The translations under genes and the position numbers were made by a program. Below are positions 43,459-51,053 of a stretch of 64,000 bases of DNA, piece by piece; position 1 is the stretch's first letter; every line of letters begins with the position of its first letter. This stretch comes from Anaerocolumna sp. (lineage in GTDB: Bacteria > Bacillota > Clostridia > Lachnospirales > Lachnospiraceae): positions 31,499 to 95,498 of the forward strand of contig JAQSYR010000001.1 of NCBI GenBank assembly GCA_029256035.1, given 5' to 3'. Below the pieces are notes generated by a model, which saw nothing but the letters and a program-made list of their open reading frames with translations, had not been told where the DNA came from and made no database searches.

Positions 43459-43995
43459 CTATTTACAAATCAACCACACTAACATTTCCTTGCTAACCTT
43501 ATCTACTGCACCATTTACATCATTGCTCACAAGATAAATCATCATTGACCTTAAATGAGCCGTTACATTGTTTACCATTGATTCTGTTTTCTTTCTACTT
43601 GCAAACTCTAATATCTGCTCTTTATTTATTGTTATAAAATCCTGTTCACTTAACTCTTCCATGAAGTTACCGCAGCTAGACTTGTAATTAGCTACACTTC
43701 GTTCTGGCAAAGAAGAAAGAAATTCATCATAGTATATTTGGTTATCTGCATTAAGGTTGAATGTCTTAATCTTTCTTTGCATAACTTCGTCTGGTGTCTG
43801 ATAATCAAAGTGCATGATATGTGAGTGATTAAGTCCTAACTCAATAATCTTATCTTTGATATTTAACTTTACGCTTCCCACATTTGGATTGAAGCCTAAC
43901 TCTGACATGATCTTTGGAAATGAATTGTTGCTTGCTACTGCTTTGATAAACTCTTCTTTATTAACTTCTGTACGACCGATTTTTACTGTTTCCAT
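43459..43995 (-). CDS. Protein resembling a recombinase core-binding domain alone
   Basis: 178 residues from METVKIGRTEV behind AAAGGGGGA. After an N-terminal region (FPKIMSELGFNPNVGSVK), the stretch YYDEFLSSLPERSVANYKSS ... ITINKEQILEFAS ... NVTAHLRSMMIYLV has the spacing of the SAM-like DNA-binding domain of tyrosine recombinases, but no catalytic domain follows. It may be a DNA-binding helper or regulator next to the MerR-like gene. Assignment is from pattern only. Confidence 0.4.
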   Translation of the reverse strand: METVKIGRTEVNKEEFIKAVASNNSFPKIMSELGFNPNVGSVKLNIKDKIIELGLNHSHIMHFDYQTPDEVMQRKIKTFNLNADNQIYYDEFLSSLPERSVANYKSSCGNFMEELSEQDFITINKEQILEFASRKKTESMVNNVTAHLRSMMIYLVSNDVNGAVDKVSKEMLVWLICK

Positions 43996-44012
43996 AATCA
44001 AATCCCCCTTTT

Positions 44013-44666
44013 TTACTTCCAAATAAATTTTCCTTTTGACATTTCTTTCAACTGTTTAATTGCTGAATCAATTTTTTTCTTTGCTACTATCGGTAACATA
44101 TTGTCAATTAATTTTGAAATCTCATCATCAAATGAATCATCATCGTTTGAGAGGTTTTCAATTGCTTTGTTAATGTCGCTGATGTAAATATCAAGATTTT
44201 CAACCAAGTAATCAATACATTTATCAATTCCAATTTGCATATCAAGTATATCTACATATTCACCACCATCATTATATCTAATATATTCGGATATCGTGAT
44301 AGACCTTTCTTTTACAATTTCCAATTCTACATTAAATAATAAAGCTAATTCTTTCGCATTTTCAACTTTGTACACGATGTGTTCACCTGACATATAGAAT
44401 AATCCTTTGTTTACATTCTCTTCAAGTATTTTATCTACCTTATCATAATCTTCATACTCGTCATATACAGCCTCTATAAATAGCAACTTATATTTTTCTT
44501 GTGTTTCTTTAGCCTTGCTTGCAAATTGTTCAATTTGTTCATCCGTATAATATCTTTGATTTTTAGGATTTCTTAGAGCAACAAATACCCCTTCGTTATC
44601 CCATCTTTGCAATGTCTTAACTGATACCCCTAATCTCTTTGCTACTTCTCCTACTTTTAAATTCAT
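44013..44666 (-). CDS. MerR-type DNA-binding regulator
   Basis: 217 residues, ATG behind AAGGAGGT. LKVGEVAKRLGVSVKTLQRWDNEG ... RNPKNQRYYTDEQIEQF is the MerR-family winged helix-turn-helix, closest to the short form found in IS607-type resolvases. The C-terminal ~150 residues are helical and not a known effector domain. It is the first gene after promoter 44718-44746, with tandem 9-mers in its leader that could be its own binding site. Confidence 0.85.
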   Translation of the reverse strand: MNLKVGEVAKRLGVSVKTLQRWDNEGVFVALRNPKNQRYYTDEQIEQFASKAKETQEKYKLLFIEAVYDEYEDYDKVDKILEENVNKGLFYMSGEHIVYKVENAKELALLFNVELEIVKERSITISEYIRYNDGGEYVDILDMQIGIDKCIDYLVENLDIYISDINKAIENLSNDDDSFDDEISKLIDNMLPIVAKKKIDSAIKQLKEMSKGKFIWK

Positions 44667-44681
44667 ATCATTGACCTCCTT

Positions 44682-44708
44682 GATTTAATTGATTTAATTG
44701 ATTTACCT
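44682..44708 (-). repeat. Tandem 9-mers in the leader of the MerR-like gene
   Basis: GATTTAATT (44682-44690), GATTTAATT (44691-44699) and GATTTACCT (44700-44708), between the -10 box and the ribosome site. Candidate autoregulatory operator. Confidence 0.6.
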
Positions 44709-44717
44709 TATGTATAC

Positions 44718-44746
44718 ATATTATCACATGTGTCTATGGATGTCAA
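44718..44746 (-). promoter_or_regulatory. Promoter of the MerR-like operon
   Basis: TTGACA (44741-44746), 17-bp spacer, TAATAT (44718-44723). Unlike the other promoters, the mirror element is not adjacent, although a partial form (CAGATAATAAT on the minus strand) lies ~35 bp upstream. Confidence 0.85.
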
Positions 44747-44818
44747 TGCTTTTTATAAAGAATTTAAAATTTATTTTTATGTACATTATTATCTGCAAAA
44801 CCACTTAAAAGAATTGTT

Positions 44819-45049
44819 TCATGCATACTTTCTTCGTTTCTTACTTTCCTTATAAACACCATAGATAAAAGACACTTCTCTATTATATTGATCGTCTGTC
44901 CATCCTTCTATTTCTTCATTTGTTAAAATACAATCTTTATAAATAAGTTTTGTCCATGCTTTTATAAACTGCCTCCATGTTATTTTAATAGTACATCCAT
45001 AAATTGTATCACATGCTTTCTTATCTAAATCTTCCTTCTTAAATTCCAT
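44819..45049 (-). CDS. Hypothetical protein, 76 aa
   Basis: ATG behind AAAGGATAG. MEFKKEDLDKKACDTIYGCT ... WRQFIKAWTKLIYKD; basic end ESKKRRKYA. Function unknown. Confidence 0.6.
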   Translation of the reverse strand: MEFKKEDLDKKACDTIYGCTIKITWRQFIKAWTKLIYKDCILTNEEIEGWTDDQYNREVSFIYGVYKESKKRRKYA

Positions 45050-45115
45050 ATGCCTTCTATCCTTTCTATTTTGCCATTCTAGGCGATTAATTGGTCATTG
45101 GCTACTTGGTTCAAT

Positions 45116-45174
45116 CCATCCTGTAGCTTTGCGCCTACGACCTTATACAATGTTTTGTATAGTCGTCAGGATGG
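45116..45174 (-). ncRNA. Compact structured RNA element
   Basis: Perfect 8-bp closing stem CCATCCTG/CAGGATGG encloses, on the minus strand, a long hairpin (ACGAC + TATACA pairing with TGTATA + GTCGT around a small bulge) and a short TAG/CTA stem with loop GCGCAAAG. Located just past the stop of 45180-45647 and ahead of the next gene. No U-run, so not a simple terminator. Riboswitch-like in compactness but matches no class I can name. Confidence 0.5.
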
Positions 45175-45179
45175 AAATA

Positions 45180-45647
45180 TTACATTGCAACTTTAAACTC
45201 TTCAATTCCATAAATATCAGCAAGGTTATCAATTGCATCTTCCAAACTATCACATTGATAATTATCCCAATTTTCTAGTCCATTAAAATCGTCTATCATT
45301 AATACAGCTTCAAATAACATTCTTTCAGATGTCTCATTGATAAAATTATGCATATCGATTTTTGTATACTGTCTAGGAGTTTCTTTATTGAATGTCTCAC
45401 CAACTTTTTCAATTACATCCCAGTTATCAATCTTATTTCTTTCAATTAGGTACACTACTTCTTCTTCGTCATACTCATCATTCAGATCTTTATTAATTCT
45501 CGCAACCCAAAAATCTTTTGTATCACTGCAAATATATACTCCTGACAGATTATCCATACAATCTGAATAACAATCTAATTTACCGTCTTTAATCATTTTC
45601 TTTACTAAATTTGTTACATTATAATACTTTGCAAATTTTACTGACAT
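45180..45647 (-). CDS. Hypothetical acidic protein, 155 aa
   Basis: Start at MSVKFAKYYNVTNLVKK behind AAAGGAG; the earlier ATG is upstream of it. NWDVIEKVGETFNKETPRQY and later QCDSLEDAIDNLADIYG; acidic. Function unknown. Confidence 0.6.
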   Translation of the reverse strand: MSVKFAKYYNVTNLVKKMIKDGKLDCYSDCMDNLSGVYICSDTKDFWVARINKDLNDEYDEEEVVYLIERNKIDNWDVIEKVGETFNKETPRQYTKIDMHNFINETSERMLFEAVLMIDDFNGLENWDNYQCDSLEDAIDNLADIYGIEEFKVAM

Positions 45648-45697
45648 AATTATTTCTCCTTTCAAAAACCCAATAAAGTGTTCAATTGTTGTGCTTA

Positions 45698-46075
45698 TTA
45701 CCTAGTCTTTTTATTATACTCTTCTTCACTTGGATAACTTTCAACCAGTTTTTCATCAAAATCATAATTATATTTTTCTTTCAACTCTCTTATTAATTCT
45801 AGTTTCAAATCAAATAAATCGTCAGATAAACTCCCACAACTATAACTTGTATTTCTAAATAATACACAAGCTTGCTTTAGTGCCATAACTTGATTTATTC
45901 GTTTATATAACTCGTTATTCTCTTCTACAAAATTATCTCTTTCATCTTCTGTTATATTTTCGTTTTTAGCATATAAATAATCAGTAGCCGTAACTAATTG
46001 ATAAGGAATATTTCTACCATCGATATTCAAATTATTTTTACTTAAGTAATCTCTTAGTTTTAAATTTTTATTCAT
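45698..46075 (-). CDS. Hypothetical protein, 125 aa
   Basis: ATG behind AGGAGGAG. MNKNLKLRDYLSKNNLNIDG; then a helical region with VMALKQACVLFRNTSYSCGS. Function unknown. Confidence 0.6.
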   Translation of the reverse strand: MNKNLKLRDYLSKNNLNIDGRNIPYQLVTATDYLYAKNENITEDERDNFVEENNELYKRINQVMALKQACVLFRNTSYSCGSLSDDLFDLKLELIRELKEKYNYDFDEKLVESYPSEEEYNKKTR

Positions 46076-46114
46076 CTATATTTCTCCTCCTAATAAAATA
46101 ATCATTTTAACATG

Positions 46115-46543
46115 TTACAGATTGCCATTAAGCATTTTGTTAATAAATAACTCCGCATATCTTGCTTCATTTACTTCTAATTTATTTCTTGCTATTAATG
46201 ATATTAAAGCACTTTCTATAGAACAATGAGTTGTGTTTGTATCTTCAAAATTAATATATCCATGATATGATATTGCATCTTCTTTGTGTTCTGGTTTAAA
46301 TTCCATTATTTGATATTCACCAATACAATGCGTTTTGATTACTTCGCCCCATACAAATTCCTGCTCTATATAACTTATGTGTTCATCAAAATTAGCAACT
46401 TCAATGTCATTCTCTGTAACAATGTCTAACTGATTGTAATAATAATTTCCAAATTTTACAGGATGGAACAAAAAGTTTTTCTTATCATCTGTAACAAGTT
46501 CTCCTAGTTGACCTTTATATTTCACTATATCTCCATATTTCAT
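46115..46543 (-). CDS. Hypothetical protein with KOW/SH3-like start, 142 aa
   Basis: ATG behind GAGGGTT. MKYGDIVKYKGQLGELVTDD looks like a small SH3/KOW-type beta-barrel opening. The C-terminal part is helical (SIESALISLIARNKLEVNEAR). Function unknown. Confidence 0.6.
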   Translation of the reverse strand: MKYGDIVKYKGQLGELVTDDKKNFLFHPVKFGNYYYNQLDIVTENDIEVANFDEHISYIEQEFVWGEVIKTHCIGEYQIMEFKPEHKEDAISYHGYINFEDTNTTHCSIESALISLIARNKLEVNEARYAELFINKMLNGNL

Positions 46544-46586
46544 TTTAAACCCTCCTAATTTCCAAATGGAATCAATATTCTAATTG

Positions 46587-46769
46587 CTATTTACTTATTT
46601 CTTTTTCTATCTGTTCCCAATATTCCTCTGGTACGTCTTCACCCATCAAATTGTATAGTGTTTCTAATTTAATTCTTAGGTAGTTTTCTAAATCTCCTGA
46701 AGCCGTTCCACTTTGTAACTCTGCCAGTGTACAAAATAGATCCTTTAATATTTCTTGTTTAGTCTTCAC
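46587..46769 (-). CDS. Hypothetical helical protein, 60 aa, GTG start
   Basis: GTG 5-6 nt after GGAGGT. MKTKQEILKDLFCTLAELQS ... LETLYNLMGEDVPEEYWEQI. First gene after promoter 46841-46869. Function unknown. Confidence 0.6.
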   Translation of the reverse strand: MKTKQEILKDLFCTLAELQSGTASGDLENYLRIKLETLYNLMGEDVPEEYWEQIEKEISK

Positions 46770-46840
46770 TATATACCTCCATTATTATTTTTGATTATAC
46801 TATAATCTGTTTGCTGTTACAATAATTTCATATTAATGCT

Positions 46841-46869
46841 ATTATAACTCTGCTCACTAAATTTGTCAA
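46841..46869 (-). promoter_or_regulatory. Perfect-consensus promoter, minus strand
   Basis: TTGACA (46864-46869), 17-bp spacer, TATAAT (46841-46846); mirror element 46876-46892 6 bp upstream. Confidence 0.92.
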
Positions 46870-46903
46870 TCTGTATGTCTATTATTATTTACATATAGCC
46901 AAT

Positions 46904-47036
46904 TTAATATTCAAGTATTCTGCGTTTTGCTTCTGTTATTTCTGCATCATTATCATAGTTACCTTCAAACTCACCAAGAAAATATAATGTAATATAATCT
47001 CTATGTCTTTTTTGTAAAGAATAAGTCTCTAGCCAT
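46904..47036 (-). pseudogene. Small gene with apparent frameshift at its start
   Basis: AGGAGG followed 8 nt later by ATG gives only MARDLFFTKKT and TAG. The +1 frame through the same bases is open to a TAA at 46904 and reads WLETYSLQKRHRDYITLYFL, then GEFEGNYDNDAEITEAKRR. The length is not a multiple of three. Either a base was lost or gained near the start, or a +1 shift occurs at the A-run (CAAAAAAG). Confidence 0.45.
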
Positions 47037-47048
47037 CTGCTTACCCTC

Positions 47049-47327
47049 CTATCCAATAAACTGCTCATTAGCCAACATTAAACCTACACATATCGGTAAC
47101 ATAAATATTAAAGCTGTTGCATCCTGAATAATCAAACTTAACATTGTTATCAATATAAGTATCAATAATCCAATAATCTTTTGTGTTATGTAATGGTCAA
47201 TAAAGTAATTCTGTATTGCCGTTAATGTGTTTTTCTTCGCTTGTCGTTTCTCTCGCTTATATAGTGCAATTGCATCATCATAAGTGAATAACCGGATTGT
47301 ATTATTAGTTCTTGTTGTATCTTGCAT
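47049..47327 (-). CDS. Membrane protein with two C-terminal helices, 92 aa
   Basis: ATG inside the end of the 43-aa gene upstream. Basic cytoplasmic head (YKREKRQAKKNTLT), then two hydrophobic helices (IIGLLILILITMLSLII, ATALIFMLPICVGLML). Function unknown. Confidence 0.65.
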   Translation of the reverse strand: MQDTTRTNNTIRLFTYDDAIALYKREKRQAKKNTLTAIQNYFIDHYITQKIIGLLILILITMLSLIIQDATALIFMLPICVGLMLANEQFIG

Positions 47328-47436
47328 TTAATTTTTCCTCCATTATTTTTTCCAATATAATATTGATTAATTTTGACCTAGCTTCCTGTTTATTAAATTC
47401 TTTCTGTTCTTCTGTTAAAGATATATTATCGTTCAT
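47305..47436 (-). CDS. Small helical protein, 43 aa, next to parS
   Basis: ATG behind ATGGAGGAAA. MNDNISLTEEQKEFNKQEAR ... LINIILEKIMEEKLNARY. Its start lies 21 bp from the parS-like site. It overlaps the next gene by 23 bp in another frame. Confidence 0.55.
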   Translation of the reverse strand: MNDNISLTEEQKEFNKQEARSKLINIILEKIMEEKLNARYNKN

Positions 47437-47456
47437 AATTATTTCCTCCATTAATA

Positions 47457-47472
47457 TGTTTCACGTGAAACA
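47457..47472. promoter_or_regulatory. parS centromere site (ParB-binding)
   Basis: TGTTTCACGTGAAACA is a perfect 16-bp palindrome and matches the conserved bacterial parS consensus TGTTNCACGTGAAACA exactly. No ParA or ParB gene is in this window, so host ParB would be the binder. It abuts a mirror element (47473-47489) with no gap. No second copy was noticed in the window. Confidence 0.88.
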
Positions 47473-47497
47473 TGTGTATTATTATTTGTATTTAACG

Positions 47498-47788
47498 TCA
47501 TTTGACCTGTGCTGCTGGTATTGTATCTAGTAACCATTTTATTTCATCCATGACATATGATATTTGATTATCTTTTATACCACAATTTTTTAATGCCATT
47601 TTACAATAACCTTTTAATACATCATTAAACGCACCGGAATTAAAAATCTCTATTATTTCTGATTCTGATAGACTTGCTAATGTCCTATATACCTTTATTT
47701 TGCTTTCACAATCATCTTTGCTTATATTTGAGTTATCACGCTTCATTAGTGCTTCATAGCTTTGTGCAGTCAATTCATATCCATTCAT
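47498..47788 (-). CDS. Hypothetical protein, 96 aa
   Basis: Start taken at MNGYELTAQSYEALMKRD; GAAGGAATGGTGA precedes it. Earlier in-frame ATG/GTG overlap that site. Helical; ends LLDTIPAAQVK. Function unknown. Confidence 0.55.
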   Translation of the reverse strand: MNGYELTAQSYEALMKRDNSNISKDDCESKIKVYRTLASLSESEIIEIFNSGAFNDVLKGYCKMALKNCGIKDNQISYVMDEIKWLLDTIPAAQVK

Positions 47789-47841
47789 AAAATTCACCAT
47801 TCCTTCTATTAAAATATTAATAAAAATAGTCATTGATTTGC

Positions 47842-48075
47842 TTATTCTGTTTCCATATCAATACACCAATCTTGAAATTTTGGTGGTTCATACATTCCGC
47901 TTTTAGCTTCTAGCCATAATTCATAACTTAGTTTATATGATTCTGTACTTGTTACATTTAATATCTTTTTATAAGTCATCAATACAAGTTTTACAGCTTC
48001 TTTATAATATTTATATATCCATAAATCACTAACTATGAAATGTTTACCTATATCAAATAAATCCTGTTTACCCAT
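47842..48075 (-). CDS. Hypothetical protein, 77 aa
   Basis: ATG behind AGGAGGGG. MGKQDLFDIGKHFIVSDLWI; several Trp/Tyr. Function unknown. Confidence 0.55.
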   Translation of the reverse strand: MGKQDLFDIGKHFIVSDLWIYKYYKEAVKLVLMTYKKILNVTSTESYKLSYELWLEAKSGMYEPPKFQDWCIDMETE

Positions 48076-48102
48076 GTTAACCCCTCCTATTCAATATCAA
48101 AT

Positions 48103-48648
48103 CTATTTTTGCTTGTACTTGTTATATTCACGCCTAAGCTTATCTATAATATTAGAATAGATAATCATTGCATCCTGTAACGTTGCCCATTCTGTGCCAC
48201 TAGGATTAGTTCTGTTTATCTCTTCAAACTCTTGCTCTAGTCTGTCGTATTCTTCTCTAGCCTTTTCATAGAATGACATTAGCATCTGTTTAGCCTTATC
48301 TACTTCTTGATTTCCTATAACATCATTGTTTATAATAGTAAATTGTTCTTTGTCTTCTTTGTCCTCTGGATTAGTCCATCCGGCAGTAAAAGTAATTTCA
48401 GGAAACATTGTAGAAATATACTTTACATCATCTTTAAAAGTAGGATTGTAATAACTATCACCATTTCCGCCAGTAAAAGAACCATTCACCGCATAAAGAA
48501 TGTTACCAATCGTTGTCATGTTATCCTCTGTAAAATCTCCGTCTATCTCGTCAACTTCAAGCATTGAATATAACTTATCAGATATTGTTTGAGCCTGTTC
48601 TTCCTTATCAATCTTAATATAATGGTATCTGTATTCTTTACTATTCAC
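48103..48648 (-). CDS. Hypothetical protein, 181 aa, GTG start
   Basis: GTG 7 nt after GGAGGG. First half beta-rich (YAVNGSFTGGNGDSYYNPTF, PEITFTAGW); second half a long coiled coil (EKAREEYDRLEQEFEEINR ... IDKLRREYNKYKQK). Function unknown. Confidence 0.6.
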   Translation of the reverse strand: MNSKEYRYHYIKIDKEEQAQTISDKLYSMLEVDEIDGDFTEDNMTTIGNILYAVNGSFTGGNGDSYYNPTFKDDVKYISTMFPEITFTAGWTNPEDKEDKEQFTIINNDVIGNQEVDKAKQMLMSFYEKAREEYDRLEQEFEEINRTNPSGTEWATLQDAMIIYSNIIDKLRREYNKYKQK

Positions 48649-48723
48649 TTTAAAACCCTCCGTTTTTGATTTTATTATACTACATTATGGAATAAATAGC
48701 CTATAAAATTACAATTTGAAGTG

Positions 48724-48969
48724 TTATTTTCTTTCTATTTCACACAAGATTACATCATCAAGTATTGCTTGCTCATATATCGGCTGGCTGTCTTCGCTTG
48801 TGTATTCATCAATAAAATTTGTAACTGTTCTATATTATTCTTCTATTTGCTTCTGTAACCACCATTTAGGCACTTCAAACTGTTTAATAATACAATTATC
48901 AAATTCATCATACGAATCAATTTGTATCCACACACCTGATATTCTGTTTTAGTCTAATACTGTGTTCAT
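48724..48969 (-). pseudogene. Conserved phage gene with two in-frame TAA codons
   Basis: A frame of 82 codons from ATG 48967-48969 (behind AAAGGAG) to TAA 48724-48726 holds TAA at 48949-48951 and 48835-48837. The pieces read MNTVLD / NRISGVWIQIDSYDEFDNC ... FEVPKWWLQKQIEE / YRTVTNFIDEYTSEDSQPIY. Read through, they form one continuous phage-type protein ('...FEVPKWWL...EYT.DDS.PIYE'). Both stops are ochre, which is also the normal terminator here, so decay by point mutation is the simplest view. Confidence 0.75.
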
Positions 48970-48993
48970 ACTGTTTACGCTCCTTTTCGTTTA

Positions 48994-49155
48994 TTATTGT
49001 TTGTTTAATTGTTCTTTTAATGCCTTAATTTGTTGTTTCTTATCTAACATTTGATTTAAAATTGATCCGCTTCTACTTGCTGCCGCCCTTGTAAACTTAT
49101 CATATAAATAGCTTACTTCACTTTCAAGCTGTTTAATTTGTTCTTGTATTGTCAT
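48994..49155 (-). CDS. Small coiled-coil protein, 53 aa
   Basis: MTIQEQIKQLESEVSYLYDK ... DKKQQIKALKEQLNKQ. Two helices around a Ser-rich turn (RAAASRSGS). No clear ribosome site, so expression may be weak. Confidence 0.5.
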   Translation of the reverse strand: MTIQEQIKQLESEVSYLYDKFTRAAASRSGSILNQMLDKKQQIKALKEQLNKQ

Positions 49156-49173
49156 ATTTTTGTTTACCTCTTT

Positions 49174-49677
49174 CTATACTGTTAATAGTTCACATATCCA
49201 TGTACTTCTGTCTTTACAATCAACTAGTTTTGTGTAATATTTTCCTGTTCTTTTATCATGTGCATATTGTGAAGTATAACTTCCTGTATACATTTCAGAC
49301 ATACAAAACATTTCAACATTATTGTGTGTAGTCCAACAAATAGGAGGTAACACGTTTAAAGAATCTTCAAATTGATCCGCTGTAACTTCTGTTAGTTCTC
49401 CATCAAGTAAATGTTTTCTTTCTGCTTCTTTGAATTGTTCATAAGTCATTAGCTTACAACCGGATTCAACCTTTTTAGTAATTGCCTTTACTTGATTTTC
49501 CCAATACTCACCACCATAATTTTCTAAGTGACTTGTTACAAGTTTTAGTTCATCTTGATAATATTTATTTCCTCTTGCTTCCGCTTCTGCTACTGATTCA
49601 CCATTGATTAAAAAATCATAAACTTTAATGCTTGCCATTTCCACGATTACAAAATCATAATTATAATTATTTTCCAT
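49174..49677 (-). CDS. Phage protein with DUF1419-like C-terminus
   Basis: 167 residues from MENNYNYDFVIVEM behind ATGGAGGAA (the in-frame ATG upstream is part of the ribosome site). The C-terminal FEDSLNVLPPICWTTHNNVE ... SEMYTGSYTSQYA matches the 'LPP..W......F...E..TG' core of DUF1419-type proteins found on plasmids and phages. Function unknown. Confidence 0.65.
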   Translation of the reverse strand: MENNYNYDFVIVEMASIKVYDFLINGESVAEAEARGNKYYQDELKLVTSHLENYGGEYWENQVKAITKKVESGCKLMTYEQFKEAERKHLLDGELTEVTADQFEDSLNVLPPICWTTHNNVEMFCMSEMYTGSYTSQYAHDKRTGKYYTKLVDCKDRSTWICELLTV

Positions 49678-49733
49678 TCTTAATTCCTCCATTTTATAAT
49701 TGATTGTTTATAGTTACTATTTAATACTTATTC

Positions 49734-49774
49734 ATGCACACTATAACGTGTATTATTATCTTTATAATGTGCAT
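49734..49774 (-). promoter_or_regulatory. 13-bp inverted repeat around a partial mirror element
   Basis: ATGCACACTATAA (49734-49746) and TTATAATGTGCAT (49762-49774) pair at 12 of 13 positions and enclose ATTATTATC. It lies in the gap upstream of 49174-49677, and no TTGACA is present. Operator or RNA hairpin controlling that gene. Confidence 0.5.
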
Positions 49775-49788
49775 AGTAAATATTAAAA

Positions 49789-50478
49789 TCAACAAGCGTA
49801 TTTTCCTAGTGTGGTTTCTTCTACTGTATCAATCCAATTTTCTGAATCGGTACGAATAGACCAATGTTTATTATATCCGTTGAAGTGTCTTAATAAGTGT
49901 AATAGGTGTTTATCTTTGTCATCTACCCACAATGAAAAGTTTGGGTATTGTTTACCTTCTGATTTTTCTAAATTATAGAAATGATTTTCAATTTCTCTTC
50001 GTGCTTCATTTAATTCTTTGTTGTAAATGAATTCATCCCCATAATGAAAAGCTAAAAATGTATTTCTAGTTTCTTTTGTTGTATCTGCAAAAACTCTATA
50101 ACCTGATAACCAGTCTAAAACCTCAATGTCGTCAAAAGAACAATTACAATTTTCATTAATAAATTTTAATATACCATCATATGAATATGAAAAATGTCTA
50201 TTATTCTCAATATTTATACGGTTACTGTTTTCATCATCAATTTTTTGATTATCTGTTATATAATGACAAGAATCAATAAATCCGATTGCTTCACCTATTT
50301 CATAACCTTCAAACCTTTTATATTTCTTTAAATCATCCATTGTCTTTTCTGCCCCAGAAAGTTCAACATATACTTTTTTACCATCGTTATTTGTGAAAGC
50401 TGTTCTGATTCTGCAATTTGATATTTCTCCTCTGTTAGTATTTTCACATCCTGCACCTTCAAAATATAATGTTTTCAT
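49789..50478 (-). CDS. Conserved phage protein, 229 aa
   Basis: ATG behind AGGAGGAT. MKTLYFEGAGCENTNRGEIS, then NCRIRTAFTNNDGKKVYVEL. This opening is frequent in phage/plasmid proteins of Firmicutes. Later DIEVLDWLSGYRVFADTT and a His-rich HLLHLLRHFNGYNKHW. No catalytic motif recognised. Confidence 0.65.
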   Translation of the reverse strand: MKTLYFEGAGCENTNRGEISNCRIRTAFTNNDGKKVYVELSGAEKTMDDLKKYKRFEGYEIGEAIGFIDSCHYITDNQKIDDENSNRINIENNRHFSYSYDGILKFINENCNCSFDDIEVLDWLSGYRVFADTTKETRNTFLAFHYGDEFIYNKELNEARREIENHFYNLEKSEGKQYPNFSLWVDDKDKHLLHLLRHFNGYNKHWSIRTDSENWIDTVEETTLGKYAC

Positions 50479-50507
50479 TTTAAAATCCTCCTACATGATT
50501 ATTATTA

Positions 50508-50678
50508 TTATTTGTTTTTAACTCCTGTTTTCTGTTCAATTAATTCAATGATAAAATCTTTTATCGTCTTTTCTTCTTCTGTGGCTTGTATTTTAATCTT
50601 TTTATAAAAATCATTGTTCACTTTAAAACTAATTCCGATTTCTGATTTACGTTGCTGTTTAACTGTTGCGTTTGTCAT
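50508..50678 (-). CDS. Ribbon-helix-helix type DNA-binding protein A
   Basis: 56 residues, ATG behind AAGGAGGT, first gene after promoter 50705-50733. ISFKVNNDFYKKIKIQATEE, then KTIKDFIIELIEQK fits a ribbon-helix-helix: one strand, two helices. It is paralogous to 51445-51582. Such proteins repress promoters or act as partition/antitoxin factors. Confidence 0.65.
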   Translation of the reverse strand: MTNATVKQQRKSEIGISFKVNNDFYKKIKIQATEEEKTIKDFIIELIEQKTGVKNK

Positions 50679-50704
50679 GTATTTAATACCTCCTTACACT
50701 TAAT

Positions 50705-50733
50705 AGTTTACTATATTACTAGTTAAATGTCAA
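50705..50733 (-). promoter_or_regulatory. Promoter of ribbon-helix-helix gene A
   Basis: TTGACA (50728-50733), 17-bp spacer, TAAACT (50705-50710); mirror element 50739-50755 5 bp upstream. Confidence 0.82.
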
Positions 50734-50757
50734 TAGTTTGTCTATTATTATTTGTTC

Positions 50758-50955
50758 TTAATATAATGATTTAGCATAATCATGTACATTGAATAATTGA
50801 AGTTTTTCTAGTGGTATAAATGTGTGAGAATGTTTTAAGTATACTCCAGTCTCTTCGTCATCAAAACAACTGATATAATTACAAATATTCTTGTCTTCCT
50901 TGTGTTGTACCATTTTATTATCTTCAAATGCTTTCTTTGCTTCTTTTAAATTCAT
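50758..50955 (-). CDS. Hypothetical protein, 65 aa
   Basis: ATG behind AGGAGGTC. MNLKEAKKAFEDNKMVQHKE ... EETGVYLKHSHTFIPLEKLQ. Function unknown. Confidence 0.6.
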   Translation of the reverse strand: MNLKEAKKAFEDNKMVQHKEDKNICNYISCFDDEETGVYLKHSHTFIPLEKLQLFNVHDYAKSLY

Positions 50956-51053
50956 GTTAAGACCTCCTATATAATTAATACTATCATTAACAGTTTCAAT
51001 GCTTACGGAGTGATACCGATTATTTGAGCCGATACCCTACCATAAATACCAAA

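Noticed and set aside
45116..45174. Cyclic-di-GMP-I riboswitch
   Set aside because: Shares a GCGCAAAG-type segment but lacks the GGCAAACC half and the second helix of that class.
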